64,000 nt of DNA from Comamonas resistens. GTDB lineage: Bacteria > Pseudomonadota > Gammaproteobacteria > Burkholderiales > Burkholderiaceae_C. The stretch spans positions 1,302,001-1,366,000 of the forward strand of contig NZ_CP125947.1 in the NCBI RefSeq assembly GCF_030064165.1. The letters are read 5' to 3'. The position numbers and the translations under genes were made by a program. The notes below the pieces were generated by a model, which worked only from the letters and a program-made list of their open reading frames with translations, did no database searches and was not told the origin of the DNA. Shown piece by piece: positions 53,720-61,377 of this stretch (position 1 is the stretch's first letter; each line of letters opens with the position of its first letter).

Positions 53720-55171
53720 TTAGAACGGGTAGTGGCGTTCCGAGGTCTGCATGGTCACCCAGCGGGTTTCGGTAAAGGCATTGATGCCCTGCTGGCCGCC
53801 GAAATGGCCATAACCCGATGCCTTGACGCCGCCAAACGGCATCTGGGCTTCGTCATGCACCGTGGGGCCGTTGATATGGCAGATGCCGGCCTCGATGCGC
53901 GCAGCCACACGCCAGCCGCGGGCCGTGTCCCGGGTGAAGACTGCCGAGGACAGACCGAACTCGTTGTCATTGGCCGTGGCAATCGCTTCTTCCTCGCCGT
54001 TCACGCGCACGATGCCCTTGACCGGGCCAAAGCTCTCCTCGTGGAAGATGCGCATCGCCGGCGTCACATGGTCGATCAGTGTGGCGGGCATCAGGGTGCT
54101 CTCGGCCTTGCCGCCGCAGACCAGTTTTGCGCCCTTGGCCAGCGCGTCGTCGATCATGGCATTGCAGCGCTCCACCGTGGCCAGATCGACCACCGAGCCC
54201 AGCACCACGGGCCCCTTGCGCGGGTCGCCCAGAGGCAGGCTGCGGGCCTTGGCGGCAAACTTGGCGATGAACTCGTCGGCCACCTTGTTATCCACCACGA
54301 AGCGCTCGGTGGACATGCAGATCTGGCCCGAGTTGGCAAACGCGCCAAAGGTGGCGGCGTTCACGGCCGCATCGATATCGGCATCGTCCAGCACCAGGAA
54401 GGGGGCCTTGCCGCCGAGCTCCAGCAGTGCGGGCTTGAGATGCCTGGCACAGGTCTGGCCGATGATGCGGCCCACGCGCGTGGAGCCGGTAAAGCTCACG
54501 CGGCGCACGGCCGGGTGGGCCACGATGGCTTCAACCACAGCGCCTGCATCGGCAGGGGCATTGGTCACAAAGTTCACCACGCCGGCGGGCAGGCCGGCGT
54601 CCTGCAACGCCTCGATGATCAGGCCGTGGGTGGCAGGGCAGAGTTCCGATCCCTTGAGAATCACGGTATTGCCGCAGGCCAGGGCCGTGGAGATGCTGCG
54701 CACGGCCAGAATCACGGGGGCATTCCAGGGCGCGATACCGAGCACCACGCCGGCGGGCTGGCGCACGGCCATGGCCACGCTGCCGGGCACGTCGGAGGGA
54801 ATGATCTCGCCATTGATCTGCGTGGTCAGCGAAGCCGCTTCCAGCAGCATGCTGGCGGCCAGATGCACGTTGAAGCCGGCCCAGATGCCCGAGGCGCCGG
54901 TCTCGGCAGCCATGGCCGCGGCAATCGCTTCGCCCTTGGCTTCCAGCGCCTGCGAGGCCTTCATCAGCATGGCGCGGCGGGCGTTCGGCCCCAGTTGCGA
55001 CCAGGCGGGGAAGGCTGCTGCCGCTGCATCGCAGGCGCGGATCGCATCCTCGGTCGTGGCTGCCGGAGCGCGTGTGGCCACGCTGCCATCCAGCGGGTTC
55101 CTGCGTTCAAAAGTCGCGCCATTGCCGGCTGCGCATTCCTGGCCGGCTATCAGCATTTTTTGTTCGATCAT
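53720..55171 (-). CDS. NAD(P)-dependent aldehyde dehydrogenase, aromatic-aldehyde type
   Basis: A 483-residue aldehyde dehydrogenase close to the salicylaldehyde/vanillin/4-hydroxybenzaldehyde dehydrogenase branch. Sites are the NAD-binding PWNAPVILAVRSI, the Glu in LELGGKAPFLVLDD, the catalytic Cys in NSGQICMSTERF and the end TRWVTMQTSERHYPF. It is the last gene of the ABC importer operon, 22 bp after livF. A second gene ending almost alike (ITMQTTARHYPF) starts the pch operon at the window edge. Likely substrate is the aldehyde made by PchF or a related aromatic aldehyde. Confidence 0.92.
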   Translation of the reverse strand: MIEQKMLIAGQECAAGNGATFERRNPLDGSVATRAPAATTEDAIRACDAAAAAFPAWSQLGPNARRAMLMKASQALEAKGEAIAAAMAAETGASGIWAGFNVHLAASMLLEAASLTTQINGEIIPSDVPGSVAMAVRQPAGVVLGIAPWNAPVILAVRSISTALACGNTVILKGSELCPATHGLIIEALQDAGLPAGVVNFVTNAPADAGAVVEAIVAHPAVRRVSFTGSTRVGRIIGQTCARHLKPALLELGGKAPFLVLDDADIDAAVNAATFGAFANSGQICMSTERFVVDNKVADEFIAKFAAKARSLPLGDPRKGPVVLGSVVDLATVERCNAMIDDALAKGAKLVCGGKAESTLMPATLIDHVTPAMRIFHEESFGPVKGIVRVNGEEEAIATANDNEFGLSSAVFTRDTARGWRVAARIEAGICHINGPTVHDEAQMPFGGVKASGYGHFGGQQGINAFTETRWVTMQTSERHYPF

Positions 55172-55193
55172 TTTTGGGTCTCCTTTTCAGTGT

Positions 55194-55907
55194 TCAGTGT
55201 TCACCGCCCAAATAAGCGCGGCGCACGGCGGGGCTGTTGCTGAGTTCTGTGGCAGAGCCTTCGCCCACGATGCGCCCGGTTTCCAGCAAGTAGCCACGGT
55301 CGGCAATAGCCAGGCTCTGGCGCGCGTTCTGTTCCACCAGCAGCACGCCCATGCCCAGTGTCTTGATGCGCGCCAGGGCTGCGAACAGCTCTTTGCACAT
55401 CAGCGGCGACAGGCCCAGCGAAGGCTCGTCCAGCAACAGGATATCGGGCTGGCTCATGAGAGCGCGGCCCACGGCCACCATCTGCTGCTCGCCGCCGCTC
55501 ATGGTGCGCACGGCCTGGGTCAGGCGGTCGCGCAGCTTGGGAAAGAGGGCGAAGACCTGCTCCAGATTGCGGGCCTCGTTGGCGCGGGCGCGCCGGGGCT
55601 GGGCACCCAGCAGCAGGTTTTCCTTGACGCTGAGATCGCCGAACACGCCGCGCCCCTCGGGCACCAGGGCCAGGCCGGCTTGCACGATGGCATGCTGGGG
55701 CAGCTGCATCAGCTCCTGGCCGGCCAGCTGGGCGCTGGCCCCGGCCTGCGGCATGACCATGCCGCCCAGCGCCTTGAGCAGGCTGGACTTGCCCGCTCCG
55801 TTGGCGCCCAGCATGACGACCAGCTCGCCGGGCTGCACCTGGAGGCTGACCTGGTGCAGCGCCTCATGCTTGCCGTAGCTCACCGAGATATTGCGCACTT
55901 CAAGCAT
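55194..55907 (-). CDS. Branched-chain-type ABC transporter ATPase, LivF family
   Basis: A 237-residue ATPase with Walker A GANGAGKSS, Q-loop, signature MSGGEQQMVAVGRALM and Walker B ILLLDEPSLGLSP, the usual LivF forms. The ATG at 55905-55907 overlaps the livG 3' end by 8 bp. It drives the importer with the LivG-type protein. Fifth gene of the operon. Confidence 0.94.
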   Translation of the reverse strand: MLEVRNISVSYGKHEALHQVSLQVQPGELVVMLGANGAGKSSLLKALGGMVMPQAGASAQLAGQELMQLPQHAIVQAGLALVPEGRGVFGDLSVKENLLLGAQPRRARANEARNLEQVFALFPKLRDRLTQAVRTMSGGEQQMVAVGRALMSQPDILLLDEPSLGLSPLMCKELFAALARIKTLGMGVLLVEQNARQSLAIADRGYLLETGRIVGEGSATELSNSPAVRRAYLGGEH

Positions 55908-56670
55908 GGCGGGCCTCCGCTGGCTGGTCTTCATCTGCACTCACATCTTCCCCCAGGTAGGCACGTACCACCTCGGGCTCTTTGAGCACCTGGGCCGTGG
56001 GGCCGTCGGCGATTTTCGTGCCCGCGTTCATCACCACGCAGCGGCTGCACAGCGCGTGCACGGCGTCCATCACATGTTCGACCATGAGAATCGTCAGCCC
56101 TGTGGCCTGCAGCTGCCGGATCAGCGCAATGCCCTGCTGCAGCTCGGTGGGGTTCAGTCCGGCCAGCCATTCGTCGAGCAGCAGGATCTGCGGCTCCAGC
56201 GCCAGCGCGCGGGCCAGCTCCAGGCGCTTCTGGTTGATATAGGTGAGGTCGCCTGCAGGAGTATTCGCAAATTCGGCCAGACCCACCTGATTGAGCAGTT
56301 GCAGGGCACGCGCAGCAGCAGGTTTGCCAAATAGTGGTCGGGGCTTGAAGGCCATGCCGGCGATGACGTTGTCGGTGCAGCTCATGGAGCCCAGCACCTT
56401 GACCAGCTGGAAGGTGCGCGCCACGCCCAGGCGGGCGATCTGGTGGCTTTTGAGCTGGTGGATGGGCTTGCCGTTGAATACGATCTCGCCGCTGTTGACG
56501 GGCAGGGCGCCCGAGATCAGATTCATGGCCGTGGTCTTGCCCGATCCATTGGGGCCGAGCAGGCCCACGACCTCGCCCGGGTAGACGTCAAAGCTCAGTT
56601 CGTTGACGGCCACCAGGCCGCCAAAGCGCCTGGTGGCGCCGCGCACGGAAAGCAGGGTGGCGGTCTTCAT
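55900..56670 (-). CDS. Branched-chain-type ABC transporter ATPase, LivG family
   Basis: A 256-residue ATPase with Walker A GPNGSGKT and the LivG-type N-terminus (GGLVAVNELSFDVYPGEV). Two usual motifs are altered: the signature reads LTYINQKRLELARAL rather than LSYGQQRRLE, and Walker B continues LLLDEWLAGLNP, with Trp for Pro. Such changes may mark a subfamily. The ATG overlaps the livM stop (ATGA). The H-loop is in MVEHVMD. Confidence 0.93.
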   Translation of the reverse strand: MKTATLLSVRGATRRFGGLVAVNELSFDVYPGEVVGLLGPNGSGKTTAMNLISGALPVNSGEIVFNGKPIHQLKSHQIARLGVARTFQLVKVLGSMSCTDNVIAGMAFKPRPLFGKPAAARALQLLNQVGLAEFANTPAGDLTYINQKRLELARALALEPQILLLDEWLAGLNPTELQQGIALIRQLQATGLTILMVEHVMDAVHALCSRCVVMNAGTKIADGPTAQVLKEPEVVRAYLGEDVSADEDQPAEARHA

Positions 56671-57617
56671 GGCTGGTCTCCCTTGCTGGCCGCATCCCTG
56701 CCCAGCAGCCTGGCCAGCACGCCAGACAGACCCTGGGGAATGAAGTAGACGATCACGATGAACACCAGGCCCAGCAGAATCGAGAAATGGTTGGGGAAGT
56801 TGGCACCCAGGTACTCGAATAGCAGCACCAGCGGCACGGCCCCCAGAATCGGGCCGAACAGCGCGCCGGCACCGCCGAGCAAGGCCATGATCAGCGTCTG
56901 GAACGAGACGGCGGGAGCAAAGGCAATGCTGGGGTCGATATAGGTCCAGCGCGGAGCCATGATGGCGCCCGTGACGGTGATGAACACGGCGCTGACGGCA
57001 AACAGCAGCAGCTTGGCCGTGGTGGTGTTGATGCCCACATGGGTGGCCACGGTCTCGTCCTCGCCGATCACGCGCAGCGCCAGACCCAGGCGCGAGCGGT
57101 TGATGAGGGCGCGCAGCGCCAGCACCAGGGCCAGCATGGCCAACAGCTGCCAGTAGATATCGAGCTGGGTGATCTCCACGAATACATAGCGGCCCAGATC
57201 CTTGGTGATGTTGACTTCCCACCAGGTGACGAGCTGCTTGACCAGCTCGGCCAGGCCAAAGCTGAAGATCACAAAGTACACGCCCGACAGCCGCAGCGTG
57301 GACAGCCCCACGATCAATGCCATGACCAGGCCCACGCCGGCTGCAATGCCGAGCACGGCGGCCCAGGGCAGGGACTCGCCGAACACGGCGGTGACATAGG
57401 CGCCCATGCCGAAGAAGGCGACCGTGGCCAGCGAGATATAGCGCGTCGGTCCCGAGAACAGCGCCCAGGCCGTGGCCAGCACGCAGTACATCAGGATGCT
57501 GATCATGAGCGAGAGGTAGTACTCGTCCGTCAGCCAGCGCGGCAGCAGTGCCAGGCCCAACAGGGCGGCGGCGCTGACGGCCCAGATCAGGATTTCCTTG
57601 CGATGGTTCGGATTCAT
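56667..57617 (-). CDS. Branched-chain-type ABC transporter permease, LivM family
   Basis: A 316-residue permease with about nine membrane helices. The LivM marks are TRYISLATVAFFGMGAY, RLSGVYFVIFSFGLAELVKQL and GGAGALFGPILGAV. It overlaps livH upstream and livG downstream by 4 bp each, showing a tightly coupled operon. It forms the membrane channel with the LivH-type protein. Substrate is inferred to be aromatic from context. Confidence 0.94.
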   Translation of the reverse strand: MNPNHRKEILIWAVSAAALLGLALLPRWLTDEYYLSLMISILMYCVLATAWALFSGPTRYISLATVAFFGMGAYVTAVFGESLPWAAVLGIAAGVGLVMALIVGLSTLRLSGVYFVIFSFGLAELVKQLVTWWEVNITKDLGRYVFVEITQLDIYWQLLAMLALVLALRALINRSRLGLALRVIGEDETVATHVGINTTTAKLLLFAVSAVFITVTGAIMAPRWTYIDPSIAFAPAVSFQTLIMALLGGAGALFGPILGAVPLVLLFEYLGANFPNHFSILLGLVFIVIVYFIPQGLSGVLARLLGRDAASKGDQP

Positions 57618-58489
57618 CGTGCGGCCCTCCCGAACAGCCCTGTGGGCTTGAACAGCAGCACCAGCAGGAACACCGCGTAATTGACGGCCAGCGTCAGGCC
57701 GGGGTCGACAAAGGAGGCCACCAGCGTCTCGGCAAAGCCCAGCAGCATGCCGGCGACCAGGCAACCCATGAGATTGCCCACGCCGCCCATGATGACGACG
57801 ATCAGCGCCTTCATGGCAAACATGGTGCCCATGCCGGCCGAGAAGGGCAGAAACATGCTGACCAGCACGCCGCAGACCGCCACTAGCGCACCGCCCAGAC
57901 CGTAGGCCAGTGCCGCCGTGCTGCGCACATTGATGCCGACCAGATGTGCGAACTGCGGTGCCACGGACACGGCGCGCACCACGGCGCCGGCGCGGGTGCG
58001 CGTCAGCAGCAGGTACAGGCCGCCGCCCAGCACGATCGCAAAGCCCAGCACCAGCAGACGGTTGGCCGCGACCTTGCTGCCCAGGATCTCCACAGGCTTG
58101 GCCAGATAGCTGTAGCTGTGATAGTCGCCGCCGAACATCACCAGCATGACGCCCTGTACGACGAACAGCATGCCGAAGGTGGCCAGAATCGAATCCACCT
58201 CCAGCGCCGGTCCGCCCTTGGCGCGGCGCACCAGCGGGGTCAGCAGCAGCTGATAGATCAGCCACTGGATGGCAAAGCCCAGCGGCACCACCAGCAGCAC
58301 CAGAAGCAGCGGTGAAATACCCCAGCTGCTCACCGCAAAAAAGGCCAGAAAGGCCGGCGCAATCAGAAACTCCCCATACGAGAGATTCATGATGCGCGCC
58401 ACGCCGTACTGCAGTGTCAGCCCCATGGCCACCAGGCCGTAGAGCCCGCCCAGCATGGCGCCAGCGAGAAGGATGTCTATTAAATTCAT
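57614..58489 (-). CDS. Branched-chain-type ABC transporter permease, LivH family
   Basis: A 291-residue permease. LivH marks are GLYGLVAMGLTLQYGVARIMNLSYGEF (residues about 15-41) and MKALIVVIMGGVGNLMGCLVAGMLLG. The ATG at 58487-58489 starts the coupled livHMGF-ALDH group. A 220-bp gap holding a repeat element separates it from the receptor gene upstream on the same strand, so receptor and permeases may be produced at different levels. Confidence 0.94.
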   Translation of the reverse strand: MNLIDILLAGAMLGGLYGLVAMGLTLQYGVARIMNLSYGEFLIAPAFLAFFAVSSWGISPLLLVLLVVPLGFAIQWLIYQLLLTPLVRRAKGGPALEVDSILATFGMLFVVQGVMLVMFGGDYHSYSYLAKPVEILGSKVAANRLLVLGFAIVLGGGLYLLLTRTRAGAVVRAVSVAPQFAHLVGINVRSTAALAYGLGGALVAVCGVLVSMFLPFSAGMGTMFAMKALIVVIMGGVGNLMGCLVAGMLLGFAETLVASFVDPGLTLAVNYAVFLLVLLFKPTGLFGRAAR

Positions 58490-58631
58490 AGCGTATACCG
58501 CTGGTGATTCATTGTTCTTGTTATGAAATCAATGCATAGTGAAAGCGAGACATGCGCAACCAGATCTTGTTTTGATAGTTCTTGCGGAGCTGGGCACACT
58601 GGTGGCCATGGGGTATCAGAGATGCCGAGCA

Positions 58632-58716
58632 AGAGCCGCCTCGCGGCGATGGCATCGTCCCCCTCCCAAGCGCGAAGCGCGTAGAGAGAGGGGGAAGCGG
58701 CATAGCCGCTCAGGGG
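58632..58716 (-). repeat. 3'-end repeat (ccccctgag family), copy at receptor gene
   Basis: On the minus strand it begins ccccctgagcggctatgccgcttccccctctc and continues with a small hairpin (gcgcttcgcgc) and gaggcggctcttgc. The tga of its opening ccccctga is the stop codon of the receptor gene, so the repeat overlaps the coding end. Confidence 0.75.
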
Positions 58717-59933
58717 GTGACCCGCGGAATCACCGCGGGCCTAACCCCCGCCCGGTTGGTCGGCGCAATCGCATTGAACTCGCCGTTCTGCCACTGGCCC
58801 ACATGCCAGAGCTTGGTCAGTTGCTGGTTTTCCAGCTTCACGGGGCCGAGCACAGTCTCGAAGCTGCCGCTCTTGAGCTCCTGGGTCACGGCGGCGCGAT
58901 CGATCTTGCCCACGCGCTCGATGGCCTGCTGCAGCATCTGCAGCGAGGTGTAGACGATGGGGCTGGCAAAGCGGTCCGATTCCTGGCCGGTCACTTCCTT
59001 GAAGCGCTTGAGGTAGGCCTGCATCTGCGGGTTGCCGGCATCGATGCCGCCCGGTGCCATCACGCCTTCGGCCGCAGCGCCGAACTTGCCCTTGAACATG
59101 GGGAATTGCGTGCCCACGCCGGTGAACAGCACCTTGGGAGCCAGGCCCAGCGTCCTGGCCTGCTCGTTGATCAGCATGGTGTCGGGCGGGTAGGAGTAGG
59201 CTACGAAGGTGTCGGCCCCTTTGCCCTTGGCCTCGTTGATGATGGGCGTCATGTCCTGCGTGCCGATCGGATAGCTCTTGTCGTAGACCAGCTCGAAGCC
59301 ATGCTGCTTGGCGGCCTTGCGCGTGGCATTGGCCAGCTCGACGCCAAAGCCGTCGGCGATGTTGATCATGGCGATCTTGTTGTTGATCTTGCCGTCCTTC
59401 TTGGCCTGCTGCAGCAGCGCGACCAGACCCTCGGCATATTCGCCGCCCGTGCCCAGGAAGAAGAAGGCGTGTTTCCAGCGCTTGGCCAGATCGGGGGCCT
59501 TGTCGGTCACCGAGGTGGCGGCCAGCAGCGGGTATTTGTGCTTCTCGTAGGTCGGCCCTACGGCCAGGTTGGAGCCCGTGCCCCAGGGCGGCAGCACGAA
59601 GTCGACCTTGTCCTGGGTGATCAGGCGCTCGGTGGCGCGCACGGCCTCCTCGGTGCTGGAGCGGTCGTCGTATTCGATGACCTCGATGGGCACGCGCTTG
59701 CCATAGGCCTTGAGCAGGATGCCGCCGGCGTCGTTGATCTCCTTGACCCAAAGCTTGTAGTTGGGTGCCGTGGTCACGGAGGTACCGCCCGCGTTGACGC
59801 CCGTCTTGGCAATTGCCCAGCCGATGCGGATGGACTTGGGCGCTTCCTGGGCCAGGGCCGCGCCCCACAGACCCGCCAGGGCAGTGGCCGCGACCAGGCT
59901 CTTGAGAACACAACGCTTGTCGGCGAATGTCAT
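58710..59933 (-). CDS. Branched-chain-type ABC transporter substrate-binding protein
   Basis: A 407-residue periplasmic receptor of the LivJ/K type I fold. Signal peptide LKSLVAATALAGLWGAALAQ; the mature part opens IRIGWAIAKTGVNAGG, with AVRATERLITQDKVDFVLPPWGTGSNL and PLLAATSVTDKAP as typical strands. ATG at 59931-59933 has AAGGAGACAAGC just before it. It is the first gene of the importer operon, divergent from the AraC-type gene. The stop codon lies inside a repeat element. Likely binds an aromatic acid or aldehyde-derived product; not proven. Confidence 0.93.
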   Translation of the reverse strand: MTFADKRCVLKSLVAATALAGLWGAALAQEAPKSIRIGWAIAKTGVNAGGTSVTTAPNYKLWVKEINDAGGILLKAYGKRVPIEVIEYDDRSSTEEAVRATERLITQDKVDFVLPPWGTGSNLAVGPTYEKHKYPLLAATSVTDKAPDLAKRWKHAFFFLGTGGEYAEGLVALLQQAKKDGKINNKIAMINIADGFGVELANATRKAAKQHGFELVYDKSYPIGTQDMTPIINEAKGKGADTFVAYSYPPDTMLINEQARTLGLAPKVLFTGVGTQFPMFKGKFGAAAEGVMAPGGIDAGNPQMQAYLKRFKEVTGQESDRFASPIVYTSLQMLQQAIERVGKIDRAAVTQELKSGSFETVLGPVKLENQQLTKLWHVGQWQNGEFNAIAPTNRAGVRPAVIPRVTP

Positions 59934-60004
59934 GCTTGTCTCCTTTTTGATGGACGGGTGTCCGGGTTCTTCGGCCATCGTAGGAAATCGCGTAGACAGG
60001 GGTT

Positions 60005-60050
60005 TGTCTGGGCGTGCATTGCGTCTTGTCTGAGCATGCAAGTGTCTGTG
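60005..60050. promoter_or_regulatory. Direct repeats, candidate AraC/XylS-family operator
   Basis: tgtctgggcgtgca (60005-60018) and tgtctgagcatgca (60027-60040) match at 12 of 14 positions and start 22 bp apart, two helical turns; a third partial unit tgtctgtg follows at 60043-60050. This direct-repeat spacing is the standard binding pattern of AraC/XylS regulators. It lies between the divergent receptor gene (59933) and AraC-type gene (60150), so it could control both. Confidence 0.6.
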
Positions 60051-60149
60051 GGTAAACACTGATTTCCCTGCGAGGCGCCGGTTTTGCCCGGACCCGGGTC
60101 CGCGCAGCTGGGGATAATGAAGCATCCTGTTACTTCTTCAGGAGCCCAG

Positions 60150-61130
60150 ATGCGGCCAGACATTCCTGCCAACCAAGTGATCGAGAAGATGACCGAGATG
60201 CAAGGTGCTCAAGCCGTGGGTGCCTGGCAGCACTGGATGTCCACGCTTTACGGACTCGAGAGCGATGTTTATGGCGACCACCATTTCTCGGCGCGGCTGG
60301 GCACCTTCGAGCTGGGGGCGGTGGGCATGACCCGGATCGAGGCCGGTCGTCATCGCGTGCGGCGCACTTCGGCCAGCATGGCTCGTCACAGCACCGACTT
60401 CCTCAAGATCGTGGCCCCCTGGCACGGCGAAGCCCGCGTCTGCCAGAACGGACGCGAGGCCGTGGCGCGCAGCGGCCAGTGGCTGATCTATGACACCACC
60501 CAGGAGTACGAGGTGCTCAACCCGGAGTGGTGCGAGCACCTGATCATCACCCTGCCCAAAAGCCGCTTCGAAGACCATTGCCGCGCCATTGACGGCCTCA
60601 TGGGGCGCTATGTGGGAGGCAGCGAAGGCGTGTCCCGCATTGCGCTGGACATGATGCGCGGCACGTTCGCCGAATGCCGGGCCATGGGCCAGGGACTGGC
60701 CCAGCATGTGACGGATTCGCTGCTGCAGCTGATCCAGCTGTCCCTGCTCGATGCCTGTGGCCGTGCGGCCTCGCTGAGCGCCAGCGAGCTGCTGCTGGGC
60801 CGCATCAAGGCCTATGTGCGCCAGCATCTGCGCGATCCGGCCCTGAGCGTGGATGCCGTGGCCGCCGCGCTCAACTGCAGCAAGCGCCATCTCTACAACG
60901 CCTTTGCCGATGAGAGCCTGTCCATCAGCCAGCATATCTGGGCCGAGCGCGTGGCCCTGTTCCAGCGTGAGCTGCTCAGTCCTGCCAACCGTCACTGCAC
61001 CCTGACGGAGCTGGCGCTGGCCAGCGGCTTTGCCAGCGGCGCGCATCTGAGCCGTTTGTTCAAGCAGCACACGGGGCAGACTCCGGCCCAGTTCAGGGCT
61101 GGTGTGCAGGCATCAAGCTTGCTGAATTAA
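60150..61130 (+). CDS. AraC/XylS-family transcriptional regulator
   Basis: A 326-residue regulator. The N-terminal part (about 1-190) matches the AraC_binding_2-type cupin sensor (VRRTSASMARHSTDFLKIV, SGQWLIYDTTQEYEV). The C-terminal 100 residues carry two helix-turn-helix units: VDAVAAALNCSKRHLYNAFAD and LTELALASGFASGAHLSRLFKQHTGQTPAQFR. ATG at 60150 has AGGAG 7 nt before it. It stands between the importer operon (divergent) and the pch operon (convergent) and is the natural candidate activator of both. Effector may be p-cresol or a hydroxybenzoate. Confidence 0.92.
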   Translation: MRPDIPANQVIEKMTEMQGAQAVGAWQHWMSTLYGLESDVYGDHHFSARLGTFELGAVGMTRIEAGRHRVRRTSASMARHSTDFLKIVAPWHGEARVCQNGREAVARSGQWLIYDTTQEYEVLNPEWCEHLIITLPKSRFEDHCRAIDGLMGRYVGGSEGVSRIALDMMRGTFAECRAMGQGLAQHVTDSLLQLIQLSLLDACGRAASLSASELLLGRIKAYVRQHLRDPALSVDAVAAALNCSKRHLYNAFADESLSISQHIWAERVALFQRELLSPANRHCTLTELALASGFASGAHLSRLFKQHTGQTPAQFRAGVQASSLLN

Positions 61131-61160
61131 GCATCAAATTGGCCTTGAGCTCAATGTAGT

Positions 61161-61180
61161 AAAGCGCTGGAAGCTATTGA
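61161..61180 (+). repeat. Copy of dispersed AGCTAT repeat
   Basis: aaagcgctggaagctattga matches the copy at 30355-30374 closely. It lies between the AraC gene stop and the pch operon terminator. Confidence 0.5.
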
Positions 61181-61204
61181 TTCGGTAGTGATCAGGAAAA
61201 AAAG

Positions 61205-61238
61205 AAAGCCACCTGGCGTTTTCAAATCAGGTGGCTTT
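61205..61238 (-). terminator. Terminator of the pch operon
   Basis: A 10-bp stem (aaagccacct / aggtggcttt) with a 14-nt loop; the minus strand continues tttcttttttttcc, a strong T tract. It also lies 75 bp past the convergent AraC-type gene, where the plus-strand tail (tttaaaaatt) may act weakly. Confidence 0.85.
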
Positions 61239-61294
61239 AAAAATTGAAGCCAGGGCGCAGCACTGAAGCAGGCATGCCCCAATCAAGGGGCAGC

Positions 61295-61374
61295 GAGCAA
61301 GGGCCGCCCCGCAGCGAGGCTGTCGTCCCCCTCCGCGAAGCAGAGAGGGGGAAGGCGCGTAGCGCCTCAGGGGG
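61295..61374 (-). repeat. 3'-end repeat (ccccctgaggcg family), copy at pchF
   Basis: On the minus strand it reads ccccctgaggcgctacgcgc cttccccc then a variable arm (ctctctgcttcgcggaggggg) and gacgacagcctcgctgcggggcgg, the same layout as at 52038-52104. It begins 3 bases after the pchF stop codon and before the operon terminator. Confidence 0.75.
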
Positions 61375-61377
61375 CGC

